From CAVTHW01 sp963734625 (GTDB lineage Bacteria; Acidobacteriota; Terriglobia; Bryobacterales; Bryobacteraceae), in contig CAVTHW010000020.1 of assembly GCA_963734625.1 (NCBI GenBank), forward strand, positions 62,001-126,000: a DNA stretch of 64,000 nt, written 5' to 3'. The notes below the pieces were generated by a model. The model was not told the DNA's origin, did not search any database, and saw only the letters and a program-made list of their open reading frames with translations. Both the position numbers and the translations under genes were made by a program. Position 1 is the first letter of the stretch. Each line of letters starts with the position of its first letter. Below, piece after piece: positions 1-8,945 of the stretch.

Positions 1-1490
1 CCAACTGAGGGCTGAAGCCTTCGATCTCGAGGAAGCCCCCGGAGATCAGAGTCGCCAGGAAGCTGGCGAACTCCTCGGGCTGGACGTGCGGCGGAATCCA
101 GCCGCGCTCCTGGCAGAGTTGGTGGAGTTCCCGGCAAGTCCGGACGCCGTCGCAGGCCGGGAGCATGGCCGCGGTCCAAGGCTCGATCTGGCACTCCATA
201 TTGAAGGGATAGTTGGCCTGCAAGGGTGAAGCTCGCGGGCGCCAGACCTCCTTCGCCGGGGCGATGGACCACCTGTAGCTCCAGGCTAGGGGAGATCTTC
301 GGCCTGGCCTCCAGCAGGCGCGCGGCGGACTCCGGCGAGGCGGCGAACGCCTCCCAGCGCATGGCCCACTCGAACTCGGCGCTGCCCGTGCGCGGCCCCA
401 GTTGCCGCCGCGCGGTGAACGGCGGCCGGCCCTCCACCGCATGGCGTTGTAGAATCATCAATCCGTAAACGAACCTCTCGATCCCGGCGCTCGTGAAGGC
501 ATCCCGGCGCGACACGAATTCCGCGTGCGCGATCTCGCCCCGCTTCAATGGTTGGGAAGCGATTTCGGAGGGCGTGTGGGTCTCCACCACGGCCAGCAGA
601 CAATCGAATTGCCCCTCGTCTTCGCCCAGCCAGCCCCGCAGCCGCCGCTCAAACGGTTCTCCCGCGACGTCCGCGCCGAGCGCCAGGCAGTACAGCCTTC
701 CTCCGGGTGATAGGTGGCGCGGCAGGCCGGCGACGATATTCCGCGTGATGTCCTCGCCCTCCGCCCCGGCATCCTGGAAGATCCATTTCCGGCTGAGCGC
801 GGGGACGTAGGGCGGGTGCGCCACAATGCGGTCGAAGGTCACAGCCTCGACCGGAGCATAGAGATCGCCCTGGAATACGGTGACGTTCTCCAGGCCGTTC
901 AGCAACCGGTTGAACTCGGCAAAGCGTGTGGAACGCTCAGTGATATCCACGGCCCAGGCTTGTGAGGCGTATTCGGAGGCAGCCGCGAGGGCTGCGGCGC
1001 CCGTGCCCGAGCACAGTTCCAGGAAACGCGCGCAGGCGCCGGACGGCAGCATCGACAGGAAGCGATACGTGTTCTTCGTGATGGCGGGGTAAACGATGTC
1101 TTCGGACGGAGTGAAACCAGAGCCGTCCGGATGATTCCACCGGTCCGAAGCGATGAACAGCCCGCCCAGCGGATAGAGAAAGACCGTGGCATAGCGGCAT
1201 TCCGGACGGTCAGAACCGGCAGCGAGCAGCCCCAGCTTCTCCAGCGCGCCCGCGATTGCCGTGGGCAGCAAACTCTCCTCGACGTAGCCGCCTTCCAAAA
1301 ACAGACGGATTAGAACGCCGGCTGCGTCCTTTGCCGGCGCCTGCGCAAGGGGAGCTTTTCGGGACAGCACTTCGTGCTGCGCCTCAAGGCCCAGCCGCTG
1401 GCAGACGGCCTGCTCGGTGTAGCCGGACCGAATAAGGAACTCCCTGACCGTGGAGCAGAGGTCGCGGGCGTCGTCGGGCAGTGTGATCAT
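1..1490 (-). CDS. Class I SAM-dependent methyltransferase with HPPY motif (3' end outside window)
   Basis: The reading frame opens at ATG 1490 and stays open to the window edge, so about 496 N-terminal residues are visible. Near residue 155 there is a motif I SAM-binding loop (FLELCSGTGAAALAAA), and near residue 224 a motif IV-type HPPY tetrapeptide in RIVAHPPYVPAL. This NPPY-like signature is typical of MTS-type enzymes that methylate an amide, amine or base nitrogen. About 140 residues precede the catalytic fold, and a long C-terminal extension follows. The gene starts 7 nt after the stop of another methyltransferase gene, so the two are probably co-transcribed. The substrate cannot be told from sequence; HemK/PrmC-like protein or small-molecule methylation are options. 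The methyltransferase call is firm, the specific role is unknown. Confidence 0.8.
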   Translation of the reverse strand, partial: MITLPDDARDLCSTVREFLIRSGYTEQAVCQRLGLEAQHEVLSRKAPLAQAPAKDAAGVLIRLFLEGGYVEESLLPTAIAGALEKLGLLAAGSDRPECRYATVFLYPLGGLFIASDRWNHPDGSGFTPSEDIVYPAITKNTYRFLSMLPSGACARFLELCSGTGAAALAAASEYASQAWAVDITERSTRFAEFNRLLNGLENVTVFQGDLYAPVEAVTFDRIVAHPPYVPALSRKWIFQDAGAEGEDITRNIVAGLPRHLSPGGRLYCLALGADVAGEPFERRLRGWLGEDEGQFDCLLAVVETHTPSEIASQPLKRGEIAHAEFVSRRDAFTSAGIERFVYGLMILQRHAVEGRPPFTARRQLGPRTGSAEFEWAMRWEAFAASPESAARLLEARPKISPSLELQVVHRPGEGGLAPASFTLAGQLSLQYGVPDRALDRGHAPGLRRRPDLPGTPPTLPGARLDSAARPARGVRQLPGDSDLRGLPRDRRLQPSV

Positions 1491-1497
1491 GGCCAGC

Positions 1498-2973
1498 CTA
1501 TTCCACCAACAAGGCCGCGCGGGCCAGCCGGGAAAGCCCTTCCCGCAGGCCCTCCAGCGAGACATCCAGCTCGCGGGCAATCGCGTCCTGGTGTCTTGTT
1601 CCGTCGAGCAGCGTCAGCAGGCGGCGTGCGACTTCGTCTTCGATCTTCACCGGGCCATGGCGCAAATTGGCGACCCAATCCTGAGTGCGCGCCTGGAACC
1701 GGGCGAGCGGGAAAGCCACCGGCTTCTCGGAAACCTGAACGGTAAAGCGCGGAGGCGAGACCGTCAGGTGCGCGGCTCCGGTCGCGTACAACTCGGCTAC
1801 CAGGCGGGCGAGCGTCGCGGCGTCATCCTCACGGGTTTCGCCCAGACTCCGCCGGACGCGGTCGACGAGCTCGCCGAACGGCACCGGGAGCGGCCATAAA
1901 TCCGCCAGCAAGAGCAGCGCCGCCCTGTAGAACGGGTGATCGGTCGTCACCCGGTAGTCGGAGCGCCCGGAGAATTGCACAGCCGCATCCCGCCCGGGCT
2001 CAGGGTCGCCGGAGGAAGGGCGAAGTTGGGCCGCAACATAGCACCGGGAGAGATTCACCTCGGGAAAGGGCCGGGCAAGGGTGACGTCCTGGCGGCAGAG
2101 CAGCGTCTCCCGGAACCGCCTGCATTTCATAAAGTCCAGGTACTGCTCTTTACGGATCGCATCGCCCGCGGCAACCGACTCCAGAGCAGCGCGCACGGCT
2201 TCCGGTAGCGACCGGGCCTGCGTGGACGAGAAGTCCGCCTCGGAAAGGTATTGGAGTCCATGCTCCGTCGCCTGCTCCACGAACTCGTGGAAGTAGAGGG
2301 GCAGGCTGACGTCGGACATTTCGTCGTGAAACAAAGAACTCGCTGGCCGGGAGCGGAGCCTGTCGACCTCCTCGCTCAAAGTCCTGGAGGGCGTACCCGC
2401 CGAAGCCAGCATCTCCAGAAAGCCGGTGGCCAGCCGGGCTTTCTCCCGCATGTCCGCGGCCCCAGCCGTGTGATACAGCAGCATCCCCCGTAGCATGTCG
2501 CGCAGGTGCGCGCCCGGGTATACGTTGTAGCTGATGTAGGCGACGCCATGCGGCGCTAGCCGGCTCTCGCAAAGCGAAAGGATATTCCGTCGGATCCGTT
2601 CCGGGACCCAGGCATATAAGCCGTGCCCGATGATGTAGTCGAACTCGCCAAGGTCCGCCGGAAGGTCGCTCAAGTCCGCCTGCAGGAAGATGGTATTGCC
2701 GAGCCCGAGGGCCGCGGAGTCGGCGAGCGCCTTGTCGATGGCCGTCTTCGCCAGATCGCAGCCCACGAAAAGGCCGTGCGGCAGCGTGCAGGCCATCGGC
2801 ATCAGATTGGCGCCATCGCCGCAGCCCAGTTCTAGCACCCGGCAACTCGCGGGGTCGGCCGGATTCATCCCGAAGAGGGTTGCCAGCGTGGCCATGCGGT
2901 CCGGGTGCGTATCCGGGATCGGGCGATAGAGGTACGGGATCTGGTCGTAGGAGAATTCGGACGGAGCGGTCAC
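1498..2973 (-). CDS. Methyltransferase with C-terminal methyltransferase-regulatory domain
   Basis: A 491-residue protein. Residues of about 45-150 form a class I SAM-binding fold with motif I VLELGCGDGANLMPMA and the acidic post-I segment LFVGCDLAKTAID. The N-terminus (SYDQIPYLYRPIPDTHPD) and the middle and C-terminal parts match the architecture of methyltransferases with a methyltransferase-regulatory domain (PF10119 type), which are common in soil bacteria and often annotated as protein lysine methyltransferase-like. It begins 1 nt after the corrected end of the FTRMF-repeat gene and is followed after 7 nt by a second methyltransferase, so the three look like one transcription unit. The true substrate is unknown. 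Confidence 0.85.
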   Translation of the reverse strand: MTAPSEFSYDQIPYLYRPIPDTHPDRMATLATLFGMNPADPASCRVLELGCGDGANLMPMACTLPHGLFVGCDLAKTAIDKALADSAALGLGNTIFLQADLSDLPADLGEFDYIIGHGLYAWVPERIRRNILSLCESRLAPHGVAYISYNVYPGAHLRDMLRGMLLYHTAGAADMREKARLATGFLEMLASAGTPSRTLSEEVDRLRSRPASSLFHDEMSDVSLPLYFHEFVEQATEHGLQYLSEADFSSTQARSLPEAVRAALESVAAGDAIRKEQYLDFMKCRRFRETLLCRQDVTLARPFPEVNLSRCYVAAQLRPSSGDPEPGRDAAVQFSGRSDYRVTTDHPFYRAALLLLADLWPLPVPFGELVDRVRRSLGETREDDAATLARLVAELYATGAAHLTVSPPRFTVQVSEKPVAFPLARFQARTQDWVANLRHGPVKIEDEVARRLLTLLDGTRHQDAIARELDVSLEGLREGLSRLARAALLVE

Positions 2974-2974
2974 G

Positions 2975-4062
2975 TTAGCGGTGTCTCAAGACGAGGACCA
3001 GGACCAGTATAACCGCCAGCATCGCCAGACTCGCAATCAGGACGATGAGCCAGACGGGAAACCCGGGCTTGGCCTGCGGCGGCCGGTGCCGGCTCTACGG
3101 GCCGGGCTTCGAAGGACGGCGACGCACCGGCCTGGATGATTCGCGTAAAATCGCTGGGCCCCTGCTGCATCAATGTCTCTGGCGGCGGAGCAGCCGAAGG
3201 CGTAACAAACACCTGCGTCGCCCCCCTGCCCGACACCGGAGCGCTGGGTGGGGCGGGCGTCTGAAACAGCCGCGTGTACTCGCCGGGCGGGGGCGCGGCC
3301 GGCGCAGGCGGAGGAACTGGCGCAGAGGGTGGAGGGTTAACCTCCATCGGCTTGGAGCTTAGAGGGGACTGGAAAAAGCGCGTAAACTCGCCGGACTCCT
3401 CAACGGCCGGCTTTGGAAACGGCGTTACGGGCAACGCGGGGGGAGCCGATGCCGGCGCCTGAGAGTGGAACATTTGAGTGAAGGCGCCGGGTTGAGCGGC
3501 GGCCGGAGAAGGGCTGGCCTGCGGCGTGGGCGGCGGAGACGCGGGCCTCGCGGCCTGAAACATCCGGGTGAACTCGCCCAACTCCGCGGGCGGTGGTGGT
3601 GGTGGCGGCGCCGCCGCCGGTTGGAGTTCGGGCTCGGGTAGGACGGACGGAGGCGGCATACTGAATATGCCGCTGGCGGAAGACGGAGCCGGCTCGGCGG
3701 AGACCGGTTTACTGGGGACGCTTCCAGGCACGCGCCACGCGCCCACTCTGGTGAAGCGGTCATCGCCCGCGCCTTTGGGCACAGGCAAGGGCTCGCCCGC
3801 AGCCTGTTCCAGCCACTCGCGCAGATTGCGGAAGCCTTCCCGCGCCTCGGTCACCACGTAGCTGGCGGTCTCGCTGCTGATGGTCTCGATCAGCAATTCC
3901 ATGGCCGGGCCGGCAACGCGCCGCAAGAACCAATAGATCCGGCTGAAGGACCTCGTGTGCCAGCACCGCCCTGCCGGTGGAAAGTTCACTGGCGGCGTAG
4001 GTGCGCGCCTCCGCATCCTCCGCCGCCAAACCTTTGAGTTCGTACTTGCCGCCGATGACCAT
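2975..4062 (-). CDS. Tail-anchored protein with five FTRMF-type repeats (two frame breaks)
   Basis: This is a composite of three frames. It starts at ATG 4062 (MVIGGKYELKGL). The frame shifts near 3939-3943 into RIYWFLRRVAGPAMELLIE, and again near 3073-3076 into PGFPVWLIVLIASLAMLAVI, ending LRHR and TAA at 2975. Removing one base at each place gives about 361 residues. After a roughly 100-residue N-terminal domain comes a long Pro/Ala-rich linker carrying five spaced copies of a short motif: GEFTRMFQ, GAFTQMFH, GEFTRFFQ, GEYTRLFQ and SDFTRIIQ. The last 25 or so residues form one hydrophobic helix, so the protein looks like a C-terminal tail-anchored membrane protein facing the cytoplasm. I recognise the repeat as recurrent in Acidobacteriota proteins but know no function. 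Repeated linear motifs suggest multivalent protein binding (inference). Confidence 0.6.
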
Positions 4063-4081
4063 AGGGGATCTTCTCCCCTAT
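4061..4081 (-). promoter_or_regulatory. Hairpin covering the ribosome-binding site and start codon of the FTRMF-repeat gene
   Basis: On the minus strand ATAGGGGA, a 5-nt loop GAAGA, then TCCCCTAT form a perfect 8-bp stem. The last two stem bases are the first two of the ATG at 4062, and the purine-rich AGGGGAGA in the 5' arm and loop is the only Shine-Dalgarno-like sequence. A folded mRNA would hide both. The perfect complementarity is seen; translational control is inferred. Confidence 0.4.
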
Positions 4082-4329
4082 GGTGCCACCGTGCAGCCAA
4101 AGGTTCAAGAGGCGCCGCTCCAGCACCCCGTGACTTGATCTCAGCTCCTCCCACAGAAGGCTCGGCCGGAGAGGGAGGCGCGGCGGACGCGAGTGTCTCG
4201 ACGGGCGCGATTGCGACGTTGAGAACCGCCGCGAATGATGCCACCGAAGGGAATAGTGGCCGCGAATTCACTGGTCGGAACCCCACTCGTGCTTCCAAGC
4301 GGCTCCCAGTATAACCCAGCCTTGCCCGT

Positions 4330-5721
4330 CTAATACTTGACCGTGGGCGCCGAGCCCGGCAGTGTGTAGCGCAGGTTGAAGAAGACCATGTTCGAGTGCG
4401 CGCTCGAGGGCGCGCCCGCCGCCACGGCCCACGGACGGCGCGTCACGTAGGAGTACTGTCCCATCACCTGCAACGCACCGTACTTGGCGTCTTTCCAGAA
4501 GGTGCGAGTCATACCCAAAGTCACTTCCTGAATGCTCCGATTCTGGCTGTTGGGAGAGCCGGCGTAGCCATAGCCCACGGGAGAAAGATTGACGTCCAGC
4601 GCCACGTTCCGCTTGACGTACACGCCGCCGTAGTAGGCGTAGAGTTGTGTGTTGCCGGCCTGGGCTTCCATGCCGGAGACCGTGGAGGCCGATTGCACCG
4701 GTGAAGGGCTGCCGTTGGCCCGCACCACCAGATCCGGCGCCTGACCGAAAATGTACCTGCCGCCGCCGTCACTGACGAAGTTATTCGACAACAGGCGGAC
4801 GTTCTTGACAACCTCGTAATTGACGTTGAGCGAGCCGCCGCCCGCCGCGGCCCGGTAAGTCACCTTTGTAAGCGGGTTGAACAACCGGAAGGTTCGGTAC
4901 AAACCCGCGACTTCGAAGTGCAGCGCGTGGCCGTTGGGCAGCTTCGGGTCAAAAGCGATCTTGCCGATGATATCCGGGTGAAGGTTCGGGACTGAATAAG
5001 TGGTCGTCCCGTTGTTTACTTCGCCCGAGTAGTTGTTTCCGCTAAAGGCGGCCGGCAAAGTGATCAGGCCTCCGCCGCCCGAGCCCCCGATATACTGTTC
5101 CGGATTATCGAGCGAAACGCCGAGAGCCACGGTGTCGCTCGCATGGTATACCAGGCGGAACTGAGCCGCGCGGCTCCAGGCCAGGCCGTTCTGATAGTTC
5201 ACATCCACCACCTGGCTGTAGAAGAGGTCCGCGGGCAGTGGAGACAAGCCCTTGCGGTTGGGCGTCAGCAGGCTCCAGGACTGCCCGGCCAGCAGTTCCC
5301 ACTTCTTCTTCCGTACACTGGCCCAGAATACCCGGAGGCGCAACTGGGCGCCGTTGCTGGAGACGGACGCATTGGCCGGAGCCGCCCCCAGAAAGTCGGT
5401 CTCCAGGTAGCCCAGAACGTTGGCGCCTTTAACCACGGCGTCCACCCGGATCCCCACCCTGGAGTTCTGGGAGCTGAATCGCACCTCCGACAAGTTGCCG
5501 GCCGGCGAGGTGTTGTAGGGGATGCTGCCGAAATTCGTCCCGACGCCAGTGCCGGGATTCGTGGTGCGGAAGACCGCCATGAAATCCACGAAACCGACAG
5601 GCGTTAGAGCGGCCGAGCCGATGCGAAATTGCAGAGGCGAGACCTCAGCCGGCGCGTCGTCCGCCGCGCCCAGGCCGCCCGCCAGAAGCAGAATCAAGAG
5701 AGTAGCCTTAACAGTTGTCAT
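4330..5721 (-). CDS. Outer-membrane porin, last gene of the pst/pho operon
   Basis: A 463-residue exported protein. The N-terminus (MTTVKATLLILLLAGGLGAAD) is a signal peptide. The rest is rich in alternating, glycine- and asparagine-containing beta strands, and the chain ends in a C-terminal aromatic residue (PTVKY), as outer-membrane barrels do. Phrases such as VRFSSQNSRVGIRVDA and GYLETDFLG resemble the start of general porins. Its start overlaps the phoR stop by 4 nt, so it is very likely made with the phosphate-sensing genes, and it may supply phosphate passage across the outer membrane (inference from context). It is not clearly OprP-like. A 267-bp spacer downstream separates it from the next gene. 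Confidence 0.75.
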   Translation of the reverse strand: MTTVKATLLILLLAGGLGAADDAPAEVSPLQFRIGSAALTPVGFVDFMAVFRTTNPGTGVGTNFGSIPYNTSPAGNLSEVRFSSQNSRVGIRVDAVVKGANVLGYLETDFLGAAPANASVSSNGAQLRLRVFWASVRKKKWELLAGQSWSLLTPNRKGLSPLPADLFYSQVVDVNYQNGLAWSRAAQFRLVYHASDTVALGVSLDNPEQYIGGSGGGGLITLPAAFSGNNYSGEVNNGTTTYSVPNLHPDIIGKIAFDPKLPNGHALHFEVAGLYRTFRLFNPLTKVTYRAAAGGGSLNVNYEVVKNVRLLSNNFVSDGGGRYIFGQAPDLVVRANGSPSPVQSASTVSGMEAQAGNTQLYAYYGGVYVKRNVALDVNLSPVGYGYAGSPNSQNRSIQEVTLGMTRTFWKDAKYGALQVMGQYSYVTRRPWAVAAGAPSSAHSNMVFFNLRYTLPGSAPTVKY

Positions 5722-7484
5722 AAATTTTGTGTGCCCGGCATCGAGAGCGTGAATTTCGATCCCTTCCCCAACTGGCTCTCGGCGCTAACCGATCCGCCCA
5801 TGCTTTCGATGGCGTGCTTCACGATCGCCAGTCCGAGGCCAGTGCCGCCCACTTCGCGAGAACGGGATTTGTCCACGCGGTAGAACCTCTCAAAAACCCG
5901 CGGCAGGTCTTCGGAGGGAATGCCGATGCCGTTGTCGGAGACCGTAATCCGCACTTTCGCGTCGTCGGAGCGGCTGGCTTCGATGCGGACTTCCCCGCCC
6001 GGATGATTGAACTTGACGGCGTTGTCCAGCAGGTTCACGAGAGCTTGCTCCAGCCGCAGCCCGCTGCCCCTCACCCACACGTCGCTCACCTCGCCCTGGT
6101 GAATAGTCACGCTTCGAAGACGGGCCTCCGCTTCTACGTTGCGGACGGCGCTTTCAACCGCGTCGCGGATGGATACCGTCTCCAGCGGGCCGCCGCGTTC
6201 GCCGGACTCCAGTTCCGACAGTGACAGCAGGTCGGAGGCAATGTGGTTAAGCCGGATGGTGTGGGACTTGATAATTTCCAGGAACTTCCGGTTATTCTCG
6301 CGGTCCTCCAACGCTCCGTCCAGTAGCGTCTCCGTATAGCCCTGAATGGCAGCCAGGGGTGTGCGAAGCTCGTGCGAGACGTTGGCCACGAAGTCGCGCC
6401 GCACCCGCTCCAGCCGCTCCAGGTCGGTCACGTCGTGGAGAATCACGATGGCGCCGCGCTGGCCGTGCGACTCCAGGGGAGCCGCCTGAATCTCGAAAGA
6501 GCGCCCCTCGGCCGCGGTGAGTTGAAGGTGCTGCTTCCGGACTTCGCCCTTCGCCAGCACTCCTGCGAGCATGTCGAGAAAGGCGGGATCGCGCACCACT
6601 TCCAACACCGGAAGCCGCGCGGTCACCGGATGCCGTGCGCCCACAACCCGCGCGAAGGCCTGGTTGCAGAAGGTCACGCAGAGTTCGTGGTCCACGGCCA
6701 GCACGCCCTCGACCATGCCGGCCAGAATCGCTTCGCGCCGCGCCGATTCCAGCCGGAGGCGTTCGACGAGGTCGCGCAACTGCCCAGCCATGTGGTTGAG
6801 GCTTCGCGCCAGATCTCCCAGCTCGTCCCGCGGCCCCGCCGGCAGCGAGCCGGAGAATTGCTCGTTGGCCAGGCCGTCGGCGAAAGCTTGCACCTGCCTG
6901 ATCCGCCGGCTCAACGACCGGGAGAAGAGGAAGGCGATGGCCAGCGCGCAGAGAGCGGCTGCGAGCGAGGCCTGGAAGATTCTCCGGCGCACCTCCGCGA
7001 CCGCTTGACTCACGTGTTCCAGCGGCACCGCCAGACGCAGGGCGTACCCCAGCCGCCCCTCGATCAGAACGGGCACGGCCAGGTACAGCAGATCGTGACT
7101 CAGAGTCGCGCTGCGCCGCACGGAAACTCCCTGTCTACCCGACAGCGCCTCTCGGAACTCGGGGCGGGTGGCGTGGTTCTCCATCGTCGCCGGGTTCGCT
7201 TCGGAGTCTCCCAGCACGGCGCCCGCCGGATCTATGACCGTAATTCGCCGCGTCGATCTGGCCGCCGCCTCCCTGACCCACGCGGCAAGGCCCGGGGCCG
7301 GGACGCGCTCCAGTTCGCTGGACAGAATGCGGGCCTGCCCGGCTAGCTGCATCTCCACCGCCAGCGTCTCCCGCGTGGTGGTGTAACGCGTTACCAGAAA
7401 ATCGAGAACGCCCACCGTGACCAGGATCAGCAGCAGTCCCGCCAGCAGAAGCTTGCGGAACATCGTTCCGCCGGCCCCGGTCAT
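5718..7484 (-). CDS. phoR: PhoR-type phosphate-regulon sensor histidine kinase
   Basis: 588 residues. An N-terminal transmembrane helix (LLLAGLLLILVTVGVLDFLV) is followed by a roughly 140-residue extracytoplasmic domain and a second helix near residue 170-190. Then come a HAMP linker, a PAS domain (EAILAGMVEGVLAVD onwards), a HisKA domain with the phospho-accepting His in DFVANVSHELRTPLAAIQGY, and an HATPase domain with DNAVKFNHPGG, DNGIGIP and GGTGLGLAIVKH. The larger periplasmic domain differs from E. coli PhoR, which has almost none, but is usual outside Enterobacteria. It overlaps phoU upstream and the porin gene downstream by 4 nt each. It should phosphorylate the PhoB encoded six genes upstream. 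Confidence 0.93.
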   Translation of the reverse strand: MTGAGGTMFRKLLLAGLLLILVTVGVLDFLVTRYTTTRETLAVEMQLAGQARILSSELERVPAPGLAAWVREAAARSTRRITVIDPAGAVLGDSEANPATMENHATRPEFREALSGRQGVSVRRSATLSHDLLYLAVPVLIEGRLGYALRLAVPLEHVSQAVAEVRRRIFQASLAAALCALAIAFLFSRSLSRRIRQVQAFADGLANEQFSGSLPAGPRDELGDLARSLNHMAGQLRDLVERLRLESARREAILAGMVEGVLAVDHELCVTFCNQAFARVVGARHPVTARLPVLEVVRDPAFLDMLAGVLAKGEVRKQHLQLTAAEGRSFEIQAAPLESHGQRGAIVILHDVTDLERLERVRRDFVANVSHELRTPLAAIQGYTETLLDGALEDRENNRKFLEIIKSHTIRLNHIASDLLSLSELESGERGGPLETVSIRDAVESAVRNVEAEARLRSVTIHQGEVSDVWVRGSGLRLEQALVNLLDNAVKFNHPGGEVRIEASRSDDAKVRITVSDNGIGIPSEDLPRVFERFYRVDKSRSREVGGTGLGLAIVKHAIESMGGSVSAESQLGKGSKFTLSMPGTQNL

Positions 7485-8146
7485 GAACCGCTCTCCTCGG
7501 CGTGGTGCCGCACGTCCACGCCCTCGACGAGGAACAGCACGTCCTCGGCGATGTTGGTGGCGTGGTCCGCGATGCGCTCCAGGTTGCGGCTGACGAGGAT
7601 GAGATCGAGCGCCCGTGAGACGGTGGAGGGGTCGCGCTGCATGAAGCCGACCAGTTCGTCGGTGATCGCGTCGCGCAGATCGTCGACGGCGTCGTCGGAG
7701 ACCAGCACGCCGCGGGCGAGCCCGGCGTCGCGTTTCACGAAGGCGTCCAGACTGCGGTGCACCATGGACTCGGCCAGACGCGCCATCTGCGGGATGTCGA
7801 TCAGAGGCTTGACGGGCGGCTGCGAGATCAAAGACAGCGCGCGCTCGACGATGTTCACCGCCAGGTCGCCCATCCGTTCCAGGTCGTTGTTGATCTTGAT
7901 GGCGGCGGTGAGGAACCGGAGGTCGCGGGCCATGGGCTGCTGCAAGGCGAGCAGGCTGGTGGCCAGGGCGTCAATGCGGATCTCCTTCTGGTTGATCAGC
8001 GCCTCGTTGGCCAGCACCCGCTGGGCGCGCTCCGTATCCCTCTCGGTAAGAGACAGCACGCTCTCGTGAATGGCCAGCTCGACCATGCCCGCCATCTCGA
8101 GCAGTTGTTTCTGCAAGTCCTCGAGTTCTTCTACAAAGTGACGCAC
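7481..8146 (-). CDS. phoU: Phosphate signalling protein PhoU
   Basis: 221 residues, the usual length for the family. It has two PhoU repeats of three helices each. The metal-binding-like acidic segments are visible in the pattern DLRFLTAAIKINNDLERMGD in repeat one and DLILVSRNLERIADHATNIA in repeat two, the E..D/R..D signatures of PhoU. PhoU links the Pst transporter to PhoR and keeps the Pho regulon off when phosphate is plentiful. It begins 27 nt after the corrected pstB stop and overlaps phoR by 4 nt, so it is translated with both of its partners. Confidence 0.95.
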   Translation of the reverse strand: MRHFVEELEDLQKQLLEMAGMVELAIHESVLSLTERDTERAQRVLANEALINQKEIRIDALATSLLALQQPMARDLRFLTAAIKINNDLERMGDLAVNIVERALSLISQPPVKPLIDIPQMARLAESMVHRSLDAFVKRDAGLARGVLVSDDAVDDLRDAITDELVGFMQRDPSTVSRALDLILVSRNLERIADHATNIAEDVLFLVEGVDVRHHAEESGS

Positions 8147-8173
8147 GCTTCCCCCGTACCGGCTGTGATCAGT

Positions 8174-8945
8174 CTATCCAAAACGGCCGGTGATGTAATC
8201 CTCGGTCTCCTTCATGTGCGGCTTAGTGAACAGCACGCCGGTCGGGCCGAATTCGATCAGTTTCCCCATCAAAAAGAACCCCGTGGATGTCGCGACACGG
8301 GCCGCCTGCTGCATGTTGTGGGTGACGATGACGATGGTGCACTTGTCTTTGAGGGAGAAAAGACAGGTCCTCGATCTTGGCGGTGGCGATCGGGTCCAGC
8401 GCGGAGCACGGCTCGTCGAGCAGCAGCACTTCGGGATCCACCGCCAGGGCGCGGGCGATGCATAGCCGCTGCTGCTGTCCGCCGGAAAGCGCGCTGGCCG
8501 GATGGTTCAGTTGATCCTTGACTTCGTCCCAGAGGGCCGCGCGCTGCAGGCTGCGCTCGACGGCCTCCCGCAATTCCGGCCGGCTCATCTGGTTGTTGAT
8601 GCGCAGCCCGTAGGCCACGTTCTCGAAGATCGACTTGGGAAAAGGGTTCGACTTCTGGAACACCATTCCCACGCGGCGGCGCAGGCGCACGACATCCATT
8701 TCCAGAACGTTCTCGCCGTCCAGCAGCACCTCGCCCACCGCGCGCGCGTTGCGGACGGTCTCGTACATGCGATTGAGGGTGCGCAGGAAGGTCGACTTGC
8801 CGCAGCCGGAGGGGCCGATGAGCGCTGTGACGCGCTTCTCGGGAATCTTCAGGCCGACGTCGTAAAGCGCCTGCTGCGCGCCGTAGTAGAAGTTCAGCCC
8901 GGCAATCTGGAGCTTCGGCGGTGGCGTCTCGAGGTTCACGTTCAT
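8174..8945 (-). CDS. pstB: Phosphate ABC transporter ATP-binding protein (one frame break)
   Basis: It starts at ATG 8945 (MNVNLETPPPKLQIAGLNFY). Walker A is GPSGCGKST, the ABC signature is LSGGQQQR and Walker B is VLLLDEPCSALDP. After KIEDLSF the frame is lost at a run of four A on the plus strand (8358-8361). With three instead of four, the protein continues SLKDKCTIVIVTHNMQQAAR to the typical PstB end TEDYITGRFG and TAG at 8174, about 256 residues. The continuation contains the switch histidine of the H-loop (VTHNM), so the gene is complete apart from one base; a sequence error is the simplest reading. The start overlaps the pstA stop by 4 nt. PstB powers high-affinity phosphate import. 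Confidence 0.92.

Noticed and set aside
2970..4298. A single 442-codon minus-strand frame for the FTRMF-repeat protein
   Set aside because: Its first 80 or so codons and last 35 are low-complexity shadow sequence. The N-terminus starting at 4062 and the C-terminal membrane helix in the other frame are far more protein-like, so a three-frame composite was preferred.
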